The notes under the pieces were generated by a model. The model had not been told where the DNA came from, made no database searches, and worked only from the letters and a program-made list of their open reading frames with translations. Shown piece after piece: positions 9,189 through 18,546 of a DNA stretch of 64,000 nucleotides. Position numbers and translations under genes: made by a program. This DNA comes from Polynucleobacter necessarius (lineage in GTDB: Bacteria; Pseudomonadota; Gammaproteobacteria; Burkholderiales; Burkholderiaceae), in the NCBI GenBank assembly GCA_900095165.1, contig LT606947.1, positions 1,116,001 to 1,180,000 on the forward strand, in the 5' to 3' direction. Every line of letters begins with the position of its first letter. Position 1 is the stretch's first letter.

Positions 9189-10130
9189 TTATTTAATCTC
9201 CGGAAGATCATTTTGAATGATCTTCAAGCCTTCACGTAAAGCTTCTTGGTAACGCGCTCGCTCTGCTTTCATCGTCTCTGCAGTCCAAGAATAAAAACCT
9301 TCGCCGGTTTTCATGCCTAGCTTGCCACAGGCGATTCGATCACTCAAACATTTTGCAATATCTGGGGAGTTATTCAGAGCAGGATAAATCGTTGCGCCGC
9401 CAGCACCATGAACGTCTAAACCAGCATGGTCTCTCTGCATTGCAGGTCCAGCAGCGATGTAGCGGAAACCAAAACCGAAACGTACAGCCTTATCAATATC
9501 TTCTAAGCTAGCAATCACCGCATCGACCATGGCAAAGGCTTCACGTGATAAAGCGTGTTGTAAGCGATTCGCCAAGAAACCTGGTAAATCTTTTTTCACA
9601 GTGACGGGCACCATGCCGCAAGCAGTCATCAATCGAGAAAGGCTTTCGTCAACCATAGGAGAAGTCTTTTGGCCGTAGACCACCTCCACACAAGGGGCTA
9701 GGTGTGCCGGCATGAAGAAATGCAAACCAATCATGCATGCTGCCGTTTTTAAACCTTTTGAAATATCGCTAATTGGAAAGCTCGTACTATTGCTTGCTAA
9801 AACTGCTTCCGGTTTTGCGTATTGCTCCAGCTTAGCAAACAGCTCTTGCTTAATATCTAAACGCTCAGGCACGCACTCAATGACTAAATCCACCTCGGGC
9901 CAATCTATCTCTTCCAATGAACCGGCGGTAGAGAGTAAATGCAAGCGATGCTCGTAACCAAGCTCAATCATGGTGTTGGCAAAGTAATCTGGCAACAGCG
10001 CGCGGCGTTCGGTAGTGGGCTCTAAAACCTGCACAGCACAACCCCCGCGAGCGCAAACAGCTGCCACATCAGCACCCATTGTGCCACCATCAACGATGAC
10101 GACTTTAGTTTCGGATGGGGTAAACAACAT
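9189..10130 (-). CDS. 3-hydroxyacyl-CoA dehydrogenase family protein
   Basis: This 313-residue NAD-dependent dehydrogenase resembles 3-hydroxybutyryl-CoA dehydrogenase. It has an N-terminal Rossmann domain (about 1-185, with VIECVPE and ASNTSS-like ASNSTS blocks), the HFFMPAHL catalytic His region (about 133) and a C-terminal helical domain with DLPGFLANRLQ. The glycine-rich motif reads DGGTMG at 14-19, so the first Gly of GxGxxG is Asp, which may weaken NAD binding. A 2-hydroxyacid dehydrogenase gene starts divergently 84 bp away. The substrate is unknown. Confidence 0.83.
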   Translation of the reverse strand: MLFTPSETKVVIVDGGTMGADVAAVCARGGCAVQVLEPTTERRALLPDYFANTMIELGYEHRLHLLSTAGSLEEIDWPEVDLVIECVPERLDIKQELFAKLEQYAKPEAVLASNSTSFPISDISKGLKTAACMIGLHFFMPAHLAPCVEVVYGQKTSPMVDESLSRLMTACGMVPVTVKKDLPGFLANRLQHALSREAFAMVDAVIASLEDIDKAVRFGFGFRYIAAGPAMQRDHAGLDVHGAGGATIYPALNNSPDIAKCLSDRIACGKLGMKTGEGFYSWTAETMKAERARYQEALREGLKIIQNDLPEIK

Positions 10131-10214
10131 CTCAATTTCTCCTTCGGGGGCAAGATAAGGATTACAAATCCTCTTACAATGTTTTCATTATTCCAACAAA
10201 AAAGTAAGTGAGAC

Positions 10215-11144
10215 ATGATCCCAGTCAATTCGGTACTGCAGGTCGGGCAATTTCCAGAAATAATGCAATTGGAGATTAATAAGCGACTGAGCACAAGCAA
10301 GCTACTCGACCCCCAGGGTGAGCCTCCTAGCGGCAACTTCACGGCCATCCTTACCCGTTCAAACACCCAAACCCCGCAAGAGTTGCTGGAGAAAATGCCT
10401 GCCGTACAAATGGTCGCGACTTGTGGCGTGGGCTACGACAACCTGCCCTTAGGCCATCTCAAAACCCATGGGATCAAAGCGAGCAATACCCCGGGCGTCC
10501 TAAACGACGCCGTATGTGAATTAGCTATTGGCATGCTGTTTGGCTTATTACGTCGTATTCCTGAGGCGCAGGAGTATGTCAAAAGCTCTGCTTGGTCCAA
10601 AGCGCCCTTCACCATCACTACTACTCTTGCAGGCAAGTGCGTTGGTATTGCAGGCATGGGGCGGATTGGACAAGATCTAGCAAAACGCTTAGAACCTTTT
10701 AAGGTCAAACTGGCCTACACCGGCCCCACTCAAAAAGAATTGCCCTACGAGTACTTTAGCGATATTAAGTCCTTAGCAAAGGCATCGGACATTCTCATTC
10801 TTGCGTGTCCTGCTAGTCCAGAAACAGAAAAAATGATTAATGCCGAAGTCTTGCAATCCTTAGGACCAAATGGCTATCTAATTAACATTGCACGAGGCAG
10901 CGTAGTAGATGAGTCCGCACTTTTAGTTGCGCTGCAGCAAAAAAAGATTGCTGGCGCAGCGCTCGATGTATTTGAAAATGAACCAAATCCAAACGTTGAC
11001 TTCTTAAATACTGATAATGTCTTACTGACACCGCATATCGGAAGCGCCACTTCTGAAACGCGACAATTAATGACGAATCTAGCAATAGATAATTTAGAAG
11101 CTTTCTATAATAAAAAACCGCTTCTTACTGAAGTAAAAAATTAA
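10215..11144 (+). CDS. D-isomer-specific 2-hydroxyacid dehydrogenase (GhrB-like)
   Basis: This is a 309-residue NAD(P)-dependent reductase of the hydroxypyruvate/glyoxylate reductase group. The nucleotide-binding motif GMGRIG is at 147-152; the catalytic triad is present as Arg227 (NIARGS), Glu256 (DVFENEP) and His274 (TPHIGSA). Length and domain order are complete, unlike the broken paralog at 645-1608. It is followed 13 bp later by a DapA-family lyase gene and then a TAXI-TRAP transporter, suggesting one operon for uptake and use of a hydroxy or sugar acid. Confidence 0.9.
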   Translation: MIPVNSVLQVGQFPEIMQLEINKRLSTSKLLDPQGEPPSGNFTAILTRSNTQTPQELLEKMPAVQMVATCGVGYDNLPLGHLKTHGIKASNTPGVLNDAVCELAIGMLFGLLRRIPEAQEYVKSSAWSKAPFTITTTLAGKCVGIAGMGRIGQDLAKRLEPFKVKLAYTGPTQKELPYEYFSDIKSLAKASDILILACPASPETEKMINAEVLQSLGPNGYLINIARGSVVDESALLVALQQKKIAGAALDVFENEPNPNVDFLNTDNVLLTPHIGSATSETRQLMTNLAIDNLEAFYNKKPLLTEVKN

Positions 11145-11157
11145 AAACGGAGCCAGC

Positions 11158-12084
11158 ATGACAATTTCCCTACACCCTTCCACACTACCCGCGGTGCTCT
11201 CACCCGTACTGACTCCATTTAAAGAAGACGGTAGCCCAGATGCACAAAAATTACTAAAGCAATGCCAATGGCTCGAAGTCAATGGTGTTGGCCAGGCGAT
11301 CTTTGGCACAAACTCAGAAGCCAACTCCATGTCTGCGCCGCAAAAGATGAGCACATTAACAGCACTTATTGAAGGCGGCTTAAACCCTGCACATATGATG
11401 CCGGGTACAGGTGCCACATCGATTGATGCCACCGTGAACATGACGCGTCACGCAGTTCAACATAAGTGCGCTGACGTATTGATGTTGCCGCCTTTTTATT
11501 ACAAAGATGTTACCGATGATGGCCTCTTTGCCTACTTCTCCGAAGTCATTCAAAAGGTTGGCAATGCAGCACTACAAATTTACATTTACAACATTCCGCC
11601 CGTCACCAAAATCAATCTCAGCCTTTCTTTACTAGAGCGCCTGGCCAAGGAGTATCCAAAAACCGTTGTAGGAATGAAAGACAGTTCCGGTGACTGGGCT
11701 TATACAGAGTCAGTAATTAAGCTCTTGGCACCTTCAGGCTTCCGCGTATACGCGGGTAGCGAAGTCTTCTTAATGCGTGCCCTCCGCGCTGGTGGCGTTG
11801 GCTGCATCTCCGCTACTGCTAACGTAAACCCTAGGGCCATCGCTGAATTGGCAGCTCATTGGAGAGAATCTGACGCAGATCAACGTCAAGCTGCCTTAGA
11901 TCAAGTACGCTCAGTATTTGCTCAATATCAAATGATTGCTGGTATGAAAACTGCAGTTGCACACTTCAGCAAAGATTCAGAGTGGTTACGTGTACGCCCA
12001 CCACTAATGCAACTGAGTGCAGATCAGCAGGCGAAGTTATTGGGCGAACTACAAATGATTAATTTCAGCATGCCAGGCCTTTAA
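11158..12084 (+). CDS. DapA-family (dihydrodipicolinate synthase/N-acetylneuraminate lyase superfamily) lyase
   Basis: This 308-residue TIM-barrel aldolase or dehydratase has the Schiff-base Lys174 in VGMKDSSGD, Tyr144 in YNIPP, and the substrate-carboxylate loop GTNSEA at 50-55 in place of the GTTGE of true DapA. The context is a hydroxyacid dehydrogenase before it and a TRAP transporter after it, with a decayed enolase-superfamily dehydratase nearby. That argues for a catabolic 2-keto-acid lyase rather than lysine synthesis. The ribosome-binding site (GGAG) is well placed before the ATG. The exact substrate is not known. Confidence 0.87.
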   Translation: MTISLHPSTLPAVLSPVLTPFKEDGSPDAQKLLKQCQWLEVNGVGQAIFGTNSEANSMSAPQKMSTLTALIEGGLNPAHMMPGTGATSIDATVNMTRHAVQHKCADVLMLPPFYYKDVTDDGLFAYFSEVIQKVGNAALQIYIYNIPPVTKINLSLSLLERLAKEYPKTVVGMKDSSGDWAYTESVIKLLAPSGFRVYAGSEVFLMRALRAGGVGCISATANVNPRAIAELAAHWRESDADQRQAALDQVRSVFAQYQMIAGMKTAVAHFSKDSEWLRVRPPLMQLSADQQAKLLGELQMINFSMPGL

Positions 12085-12112
12085 TTCAATAGACAGGTAA
12101 CAGGAGACAATA

Positions 12113-13063
12113 ATGAAGCTTATTAAAGTAATTGCTATATCGCTCACCATGTTGTTTAGCGCAGCACAAGCGCAAAATATTTCCGTAGCAACCGGTGGTA
12201 CCGGCGGTGTTTATTACCCAATGGGTGGAGGGCTTGCCTCAGTACTCTCTAGCAAAGTACCCGGAATGTCTGCAACCGCTGAAGTGACTGGCGGCTCAGT
12301 AGATAACCTGAACCTCATTGGCACAGGCAAGCCTTACGTTGGTTTCTCTATGGCCGATGCTGCTAAAGACGCCAAAGATGGTGAAGGTAAATTTACAAAT
12401 AAGAAAATCGATTTACGGACACTCTTAGTGCTATACCCAAATCTCATGCACGTTGTCACGGTAGACTCCACTGGCATTAAGTCCATGAAGGATCTCAAAG
12501 GTAAGCGCATTAGTACAGGTGCCCCTGGTAGCGCAACTGAAGTGATGGCATTTCGTTTATTAGAGGCTGCTGGCCTTGATAAAGACAAAGACGTCAAACG
12601 CGAGCGTTTAAGTGTGGCTGAGTCCGTTAACGCAGTGAAAGATCGCAAAATTGATGCTTTCTTCTGGGTTGGTGGCTTACCAACTGCGGCAGTGACTGAT
12701 CTTGCCAATAGTCCAGGAATGAAAATTGTCATGATTGATAATGCTGCTGAAGTCACCGCAATGAACAAAAAATATGGCAACCTGTATTTCGCTGCCAATA
12801 TCCCAAAAGAAACCTACAGCGGCATGGGCAAAGACAATAAAGTTGCTGGTGTAGCCAACATTCTCGTAGTCAATGCCAATATGCCCGATGATGAGGCTTA
12901 CAAAATTGTCAAGGCTGTCTTTGATAACAAACTTGAATTGGTTCGCACCCACAAGGAGTACATTAACGTAACCCTTGAGAATCAAAAGCAAAGCTCTAGC
13001 CCAGTTGCATATCACCCTGGTGCAGCAAAGTATTTCAAAGAAAAAAATATTAAGTTAAATTAA
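12113..13063 (+). CDS. TAXI-family TRAP transporter solute-binding protein
   Basis: This is a 316-residue periplasmic receptor. A signal peptide of about 20 residues (cleavage after AQA) is followed by the TAXI hallmark SVATGGTGGVYYPMGG (about residues 24-39) and the GAPGSATEV block. AGGAG precedes the ATG. It delivers a carboxylate or amino-acid-like solute to the fused permease encoded next. A hairpin at 13083-13105 separates the two genes and may keep receptor expression above permease expression. Confidence 0.92.
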   Translation: MKLIKVIAISLTMLFSAAQAQNISVATGGTGGVYYPMGGGLASVLSSKVPGMSATAEVTGGSVDNLNLIGTGKPYVGFSMADAAKDAKDGEGKFTNKKIDLRTLLVLYPNLMHVVTVDSTGIKSMKDLKGKRISTGAPGSATEVMAFRLLEAAGLDKDKDVKRERLSVAESVNAVKDRKIDAFFWVGGLPTAAVTDLANSPGMKIVMIDNAAEVTAMNKKYGNLYFAANIPKETYSGMGKDNKVAGVANILVVNANMPDDEAYKIVKAVFDNKLELVRTHKEYINVTLENQKQSSSPVAYHPGAAKYFKEKNIKLN

Positions 13064-13082
13064 TTTAACTTAATCCCACTAT

Positions 13083-13112
13083 CAGGAGTGCTCACAGCAC
13101 TCCTGAGTCTTT
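13083..13112 (+). terminator. Intercistronic hairpin between TRAP receptor and permease genes
   Basis: A perfect 10-bp stem (13083-13092 with 13096-13105) has a three-base loop and is followed by AGTCTTTT. It sits between the two TRAP genes, so it probably acts as a partial terminator or as a 3' mRNA stabiliser for the receptor transcript. Confidence 0.7.
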
Positions 13113-13167
13113 TGATGGTTCCGTATTAGCAGTACTAAAAAGCTGTAGATAAAAAATAGGTAGAGAC

Positions 13168-15180
13168 ATGACACAAGCTGTAATTGATAACGAAACCCAA
13201 GAAAAATTAGACGCCTTCATTAAGCAAGAAGAAGGTGACTCCAATGACTACAAAGGCCTCTTAGCCAAATTCATAACTCTGGTGGCTGTTGGCATGTCAC
13301 TCTTTCACCTCTATGCCGCTTATTCGATTGTTCCAACCCAGCAGCTACGTGTTATTCACGTAGCCTTGGTACTGTTTTTAGTATTCCTTAGCTTTCCGAT
13401 TGCAGCCCGCTTTAAGAACCGCCTTATGTGGTGGGATATTTTATTTGCCGCGGGATCAATAGTCATCGCCTATTACATTCTCAGCGGTGGAGATGATCTG
13501 TTTGATCGCAATACCGCTCCGAATTCAACCGATGTCATGTTTGGCGTCTTCCTGATTGCCCTCATTCTGGAGAGTGTCAGAAGAACCAATGGCATGGTCT
13601 TAGTAGCAGTGACTTCACTTTTCTTGGTTTACGCCCTCTTTGGCAATTACTTGCCAGCCCCTTGGACACACAAAGGCTATGACCTTGATCGCCTAGTTGG
13701 CTACATGTTCATGACGCTGGAGGGTATTTATGGCACTGCAGTGGATGTATCAGCCACCCTCATTATTCTGTTCACTATTTTTGGCGCCTTCCTCCAGTTC
13801 ACTGGTGCAGGCAAATTCTTTATTGACTTCTCTTTTGCCGCCATGGGCGGAAAGTCTTCCGGTGTTGGTAGAACGATTGTACTTTCCTCATTTTTATTGG
13901 GCGGCCCATCAGGTTCTGGCGTAGCTACTACAGTTACAGTTGGTTCAGTAGCAGCCCCAATGCTAGATAAAGTGGGTTACGAAAAAAATGCAGCCGGTGG
14001 CTTGCTGGCGGCAGGTGGATTAGGAGCGATCATTTCTCCGCCCGTACTCGGCGCAGCGGCATTCTTGATTGCTGACTTTTTAAAGATTTCCTACTTAGAT
14101 GTGTTGCTGATGGCAACCATTCCCACCATTTTGTTTTACCTTGGCTTATTAGTCATGGTGGAAATTGATGTACGCAAGTACGGAATGAAGAACATCCAGT
14201 TCAAAGCAGCAGAATCTGCCTGGCAGTTAACGAAAAAATATTGGTTCCATTTCTTCTCATTGATTTCGATTGTGGTCTTCATGATGTTTGGCTTCTCGCC
14301 AATCATGTCAGTCTTTTGGGCCACAGTCGTATCAGCACTCTCCAGCATGCTACGTCGCGATACCGCCATCATCCCCTGGGAATGGTTTCAAGGCAAAGAG
14401 AAGATCTTTGCTGGCTTGTATAACTCTAACCTCACTAAAGCGCTGGCATCTGGCTCAACTGGTGTTCTCGCGATTGCAGTAACCTGTGCTGGCGCTGGAT
14501 TAATTGTTGGTACTGTAACCCTGACCGGCTTAGGCTTGAAGTTCAGTTCGATAGTTATTCAGTATGCGGGTGGCTCACTCCTGCTTACCGCCATCTTCAC
14601 GGGCCTCGTGGTTTGGGTTGTCGGGCTCGCCGTTCCAGTAACTGCGTCATACATCATTTGCGCAGTGATCGCTGCACCTGCCTTGATTAATCTGGGTGTT
14701 CCAGAATTTGCAGCGCACATGTTTATTTTCTACTACGCTGTGCTTTCTGAAGTATCCCCTCCGACAGCGCTCTCCCCTTTTGCAGCTGCGGCTATTTGTA
14801 AAGGCAATCCATACAAGACCACTTTGCAAACTTGGAAGTACGTTGCCCCTGCAATCTTGGTGCCATTCATGTTTGTGCTCGATAAGTCAGGCGTGAGTTT
14901 ATTGCTGATGGGTTCTACTACCGCGTTAGAGCACGCGGATTGGGGTCAGATTGCTTGGGTTTCATTTACAGCAGTAGTTGGCATCATCTGCTTGGCTGGT
15001 GGACTACAAGGCTGGTTTATTGAAAAGACCAAAGTCTTTGAGCGCATCATCATGGTTATCGCAGGTGTGGCACTAGCCTATCCATCAACCGAGGCTGACA
15101 TCATTGGATTTGTAGGTTTTGGTCTGGTACTGATTACTCAGTCAATCACCCATTTCAGATTGAACCCGAAATCTAGCTAA
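13168..15180 (+). CDS. TRAP transporter fused permease (DctQM type)
   Basis: This 670-residue inner membrane protein joins the small four-helix DctQ-like part (about residues 30-170) to the large DctM-like part. The DctM part carries GGPSGSGVATTVTVGSVA (about 249-266) and GGLGAIISPPVLGAAAF (about 283-299), typical of TAXI-linked permeases. Transport is driven by an ion gradient. It partners the receptor encoded just upstream. The C-terminal 80 residues add further hydrophobic segments, usual for the fused type. A terminator follows at 15211-15251. Confidence 0.92.
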   Translation: MTQAVIDNETQEKLDAFIKQEEGDSNDYKGLLAKFITLVAVGMSLFHLYAAYSIVPTQQLRVIHVALVLFLVFLSFPIAARFKNRLMWWDILFAAGSIVIAYYILSGGDDLFDRNTAPNSTDVMFGVFLIALILESVRRTNGMVLVAVTSLFLVYALFGNYLPAPWTHKGYDLDRLVGYMFMTLEGIYGTAVDVSATLIILFTIFGAFLQFTGAGKFFIDFSFAAMGGKSSGVGRTIVLSSFLLGGPSGSGVATTVTVGSVAAPMLDKVGYEKNAAGGLLAAGGLGAIISPPVLGAAAFLIADFLKISYLDVLLMATIPTILFYLGLLVMVEIDVRKYGMKNIQFKAAESAWQLTKKYWFHFFSLISIVVFMMFGFSPIMSVFWATVVSALSSMLRRDTAIIPWEWFQGKEKIFAGLYNSNLTKALASGSTGVLAIAVTCAGAGLIVGTVTLTGLGLKFSSIVIQYAGGSLLLTAIFTGLVVWVVGLAVPVTASYIICAVIAAPALINLGVPEFAAHMFIFYYAVLSEVSPPTALSPFAAAAICKGNPYKTTLQTWKYVAPAILVPFMFVLDKSGVSLLLMGSTTALEHADWGQIAWVSFTAVVGIICLAGGLQGWFIEKTKVFERIIMVIAGVALAYPSTEADIIGFVGFGLVLITQSITHFRLNPKSS

Positions 15181-15210
15181 GAACATCACCGGTATTTAGA
15201 TCTAGAAACT

Positions 15211-15251
15211 GCAATAAAAAATCCCGCACATGAGGCGGAATTTTTTATTGC
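15211..15251. terminator. Bidirectional intrinsic terminator
   Basis: A long inverted repeat (GCAATAAAAAAT... paired with ATTTTTTATTGC) has a GC core CCGC/GCGG, one mismatch and T tracts on both strands. It lies between the convergent TRAP permease gene and the dehydratase pseudogene and can serve both. Confidence 0.85.
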
Positions 15252-15271
15252 TGCGAATTTAATTAAAGAAC

Positions 15272-16407
15272 TTAAGCGATCTTAGTCCAAGCAGTCTTAC
15301 CAGCATATTTTTTAATCGCTGCTTCATCAAACTCAAAGCCTAGGCCTGAGGTTTTATGCAAGATCAAATCGCCATTCTTGAAAGTCAGTTGCTTGTTAAT
15401 CAATCTACGGAAGTTCAAGACCTGATCATCAAGGAAAAATTCTACGAAACGAGCATTTGGCGTTGCCGCCACTAAAGGTGCATGCAGATCATGCATCCAA
15501 TGCGGGCAAACAATCACACCCTTTAAATCAGCATAAGCAGAAATACACGCCACTCGGTAATGCCGTCACACACTGCTGCATCAGACTGCAAAATCGCTGC
15601 CCCACCAGCATCGATGAGCTCCCTGAAACGCCAGAGCCCAGCCTCCATCTCACCAGTGGCAACATTAATCTTGGTTTGACGGGCTAGGGCCGCATGCAGA
15701 TCAATGGCATCAGGTGAAAATGGCTCCTCAATCCAATAAGGGTTGTAAGCTTCAAAGCGACGAATGTATTCCAGAGCGGTCGGCAGATCACGCCAAGCAT
15801 TTTAGCATCCAAGGTCAGTAAAACATCCTCGCCAACAGCCTTACGGGCAGCCTTAACGCGTGCTTCCTCTTCCCTCGAGGATAGGCCCGCCCCACTTTCA
15901 TTTTGACGGCCTTAAAGCCCTGTTTGACGTAGGACTCCATCTCCTTGCCCAACTTGGCTGGAGAGTTTTACCATCTAGATAGTAGCCACCACTGGCATAA
16001 GCTGGGACGCGATCATCCACGACTGACCCCAAATAATGGTGAAGAGGCAACTTGGCGGCACGAGCATTTAGATCCCAGAGCGCCGTGTCCAAAATGGAGA
16101 TGCCGCGCATAACAGCACCAGCGCGCCCCTGCAAAATGGACTCGTTATACATATCCATCCACAAGCCTTCACTGCGATGGCTATTTTGACCAATCAGTTT
16201 TGGGGCTAACAATTGCTCAACTGCAATCTTGGCAATATCACCGCCCGCACTACCGACATAGCAAAAGCCAATACCCTCATTATCATCCTTGCCGCGTACC
16301 TTGACTAGGCAATAGTGACACTCTGAAACCGTCCGAGCAGAAAAAGAGGTAGCTTTATCTAGAGGTACCGCTACTGCAGCAACTGATACTGACTCAATGA
16401 TGGGCAT
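15272..16407 (-). pseudogene. Mandelate racemase/muconate lactonizing enzyme family dehydratase, several frameshifts
   Basis: The ATG at 16405-16407 has a good ribosome-binding site (AAGGAA) and starts an enolase-superfamily protein (MPIIESVSVAAVAVPL; later ILDTALWDLNARA). The similarity can be followed to the stop at 15272-15274 only by changing frame near 15970, near 15880, near 15800 and near 15550. Blocks such as VLLTLDA, YNPYWIEEPFSPD and SDAAVCDGITEW appear in different frames. The enzyme would have dehydrated a sugar acid or similar. It lies beyond the TRAP/lyase operon and was probably part of that pathway. At least four indels make it dead. Confidence 0.9.
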
Positions 16408-16538
16408 GACAATTCCTTTGATGAAAAATTTATTGTATCTACAACTTTCGCCACTTTCCTTGACCAAATTCAATAGATATTTGCTGCACTACAACATAAA
16501 AAATCAGGGGCTGGACGGCAATATTGGATAATTAGATT

Positions 16539-17948
16539 GTGAAACAAATAGTCAACCGTTTGCCCCGCTTATTAAGAATTGCAATCCAGAGTATTGGACT
16601 CTCTCTGGTCATTCTCATTACCAGCGTTTCAGCACAAACCACCCAGCCCAAGCAAAAGGCTACTGTACAAAACAATAAACAGGCTGGACTCAAAGTAAAA
16701 CAAAATACGCTCAATCAATCTTCTAAAAGCATGAGCCTGAATCCTGAGTTATTCAAGCGGATTGAGGGCGAGTACAGCAATGATGGTGGCTCGAATTTGG
16801 ATTACCGCGTCCAACGTGGTTGCCTACGTCGCAGTTATAACGAAGATAGCCTCCCGGCTAATTTGGGCCTAAATGATCGCAACTTCAATGATTTTTTTAA
16901 AGCCCAAACTAAAGGTTTTTTTGATCGGATGCGCGGCAATTGCATTCCTTATGCGCTAGCACTAGGAAGTCACAACCGCTTCGAATCACTCAGCATTATG
17001 AATGGGCCAATGCAGGATGCTAAGACAGAGATTTGGACTTTTACGCCCTCAGCAGCAGGCAGCTTCTTAATTCAACAAGACTATCTCAAAGATGAATCGA
17101 AACGCTTTACCGAAATTCAGCTACCGTTGCGCGATGTTTTATATGACCCCAAGAAAGTAGGCGATAAATTGCCGGTGGAGCTTATTTGGGAATTGAACTC
17201 CGTGATCAAGCAGATTTACCCAGAAGATAATAGCGCCTTAGAAAATACCAATAGCATTGCGCGCTTGATAGTGGACTTTGGCGATAAAGAACGCTGGGCC
17301 CAAATATGGGCAGCCGAAATTATTGACCCAGTTTCCGGTGAAGTATTTTCTAGTGCTTTTTGGATTGAGAGAAGCGATATTCCTGGCGGCTTTTATACCG
17401 CCAGTGGCGAGTCTATCGAACGCACCTTTTGGACCAACCCTTTGAGTTATCGACGCATATCTAGAGGCGTCGGAAGCGTAAGGGCATCTAGCAAAAAAAT
17501 TTCCCCATCCAAAAATACCAGTGCTGCGGTGGCGGCGCCCAAGCAACGATATCGAACCCACATGGGGATTGATTATTCAGCACCGATTGGGACGCCAATC
17601 TTCAGTGTAGCGACTGGCAAGGTAGTGCATTTAGGCTATAGCGGCGCATTTGGCAATCTCATCATCCTTGAGCATCCTGGAAATTACCACACCTACTATG
17701 CACACTTAAGTAATTACAATACCGAACTAGAGGTTGGTAACGAAATGCGACGTGGCCTAGAGATCGGCTACGTTGGATCAACTGGACGCTCTACCGGTCC
17801 TCACCTTCACTTTGAATTAAGAAAAGATGGTATCTATGTTGATCCCTATGGCGCCAAAACCGAATTAGATTTATGGAATATGCGCGACAGTGATAGCGGC
17901 TTACTCACCAGAGAGATTCTGTTGCTGGGTACACCCCTCAAAAATTAG
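16539..17948 (+). CDS. M23-family peptidase, exported murein endopeptidase-like
   Basis: This 469-residue protein has an N-terminal membrane/signal segment (about residues 14-33), a long family-specific middle region, and a C-terminal LytM/M23 domain (about 337-450). Zinc ligands are visible as His and Asp in HMGIDY and as the HLHFE motif; the YAHLS block is also present. Such proteins cut peptidoglycan cross-links or activate amidases. The start is GTG at 16539; no better start is visible. It ends before a strong bidirectional terminator. Confidence 0.88.
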   Translation: MKQIVNRLPRLLRIAIQSIGLSLVILITSVSAQTTQPKQKATVQNNKQAGLKVKQNTLNQSSKSMSLNPELFKRIEGEYSNDGGSNLDYRVQRGCLRRSYNEDSLPANLGLNDRNFNDFFKAQTKGFFDRMRGNCIPYALALGSHNRFESLSIMNGPMQDAKTEIWTFTPSAAGSFLIQQDYLKDESKRFTEIQLPLRDVLYDPKKVGDKLPVELIWELNSVIKQIYPEDNSALENTNSIARLIVDFGDKERWAQIWAAEIIDPVSGEVFSSAFWIERSDIPGGFYTASGESIERTFWTNPLSYRRISRGVGSVRASSKKISPSKNTSAAVAAPKQRYRTHMGIDYSAPIGTPIFSVATGKVVHLGYSGAFGNLIILEHPGNYHTYYAHLSNYNTELEVGNEMRRGLEIGYVGSTGRSTGPHLHFELRKDGIYVDPYGAKTELDLWNMRDSDSGLLTREILLLGTPLKN

Positions 17949-17971
17949 ATAACACCTAATAATGCTGGAAT

Positions 17972-18006
17972 AAAAAAGGGGCCCATTAGGCCCCTTTGAT
18001 TTTTTC
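17972..18006. terminator. Bidirectional intrinsic terminator
   Basis: A 9-bp stem (AAAGGGGCC with GGCCCCTTT, 17975-17983 and 17989-17997) with loop CATTA has A and T tracts on either side. It lies between the convergent M23 peptidase and universal stress protein genes. Confidence 0.9.
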
Positions 18007-18017
18007 AGTCTCGAGTA

Positions 18018-18458
18018 TCAACCAAGAACTAATACCGGCAACTTAGCATGCACAATTACTTCATGCGTTTCGCTACCCAACAAAACACTCTTAATGCCAG
18101 TGCGCTTATGTGAAGCCATCACGATCACATCCGCATTAGCTTTCTTGGCGTCGTCCAAAATACCTTCAGATAAATTGCTATTGGCAATATGTAAGGTGTT
18201 GATCTTAATACCAGCGCCTAATGCAATAGTTGCTTTTTTGAAGACATCTTTAGCAAACGTCTCGCACACCTTCTTATGATCCTTTTGTGAGATCCCATAA
18301 CCCATCGTACTATCTGAATACACCATCGGTGGCATTGGATCGGAAACATAAACCAATGTCACGGCAGCCTTATCCGCTTTAGCAAGCACGGCAACCTGCT
18401 TTAAGGACTTTTTACTCACATCTGAACCATCAACCGGTACTAATAAGTGCTTGAACAT
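18018..18458 (-). CDS. Universal stress protein, UspA family
   Basis: This is a 146-residue single-domain Usp protein of the nucleotide-binding type. The N-terminus HLLVPVDGSDVSKKSL and the C-terminal block TGIKSVLLGSETHEV...LPVLVLG match the ATP-binding loop pattern, although the first part (SHKRTG) has Lys where Gly is common. The ATG at 18458 was chosen because AGGAG lies five bases upstream; a longer frame to 18503 lacks support. Its role in stress survival is inferred from family. Confidence 0.9.
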   Translation of the reverse strand: MFKHLLVPVDGSDVSKKSLKQVAVLAKADKAAVTLVYVSDPMPPMVYSDSTMGYGISQKDHKKVCETFAKDVFKKATIALGAGIKINTLHIANSNLSEGILDDAKKANADVIVMASHKRTGIKSVLLGSETHEVIVHAKLPVLVLG

Positions 18459-18546
18459 ATTGACTCCTGTTAAATTAAACCCTAATGCCTTTCGTTCTAT
18501 CATAATCCTAATTATTCATCTGTAAAAGCATAAAAAGGATACTGAA

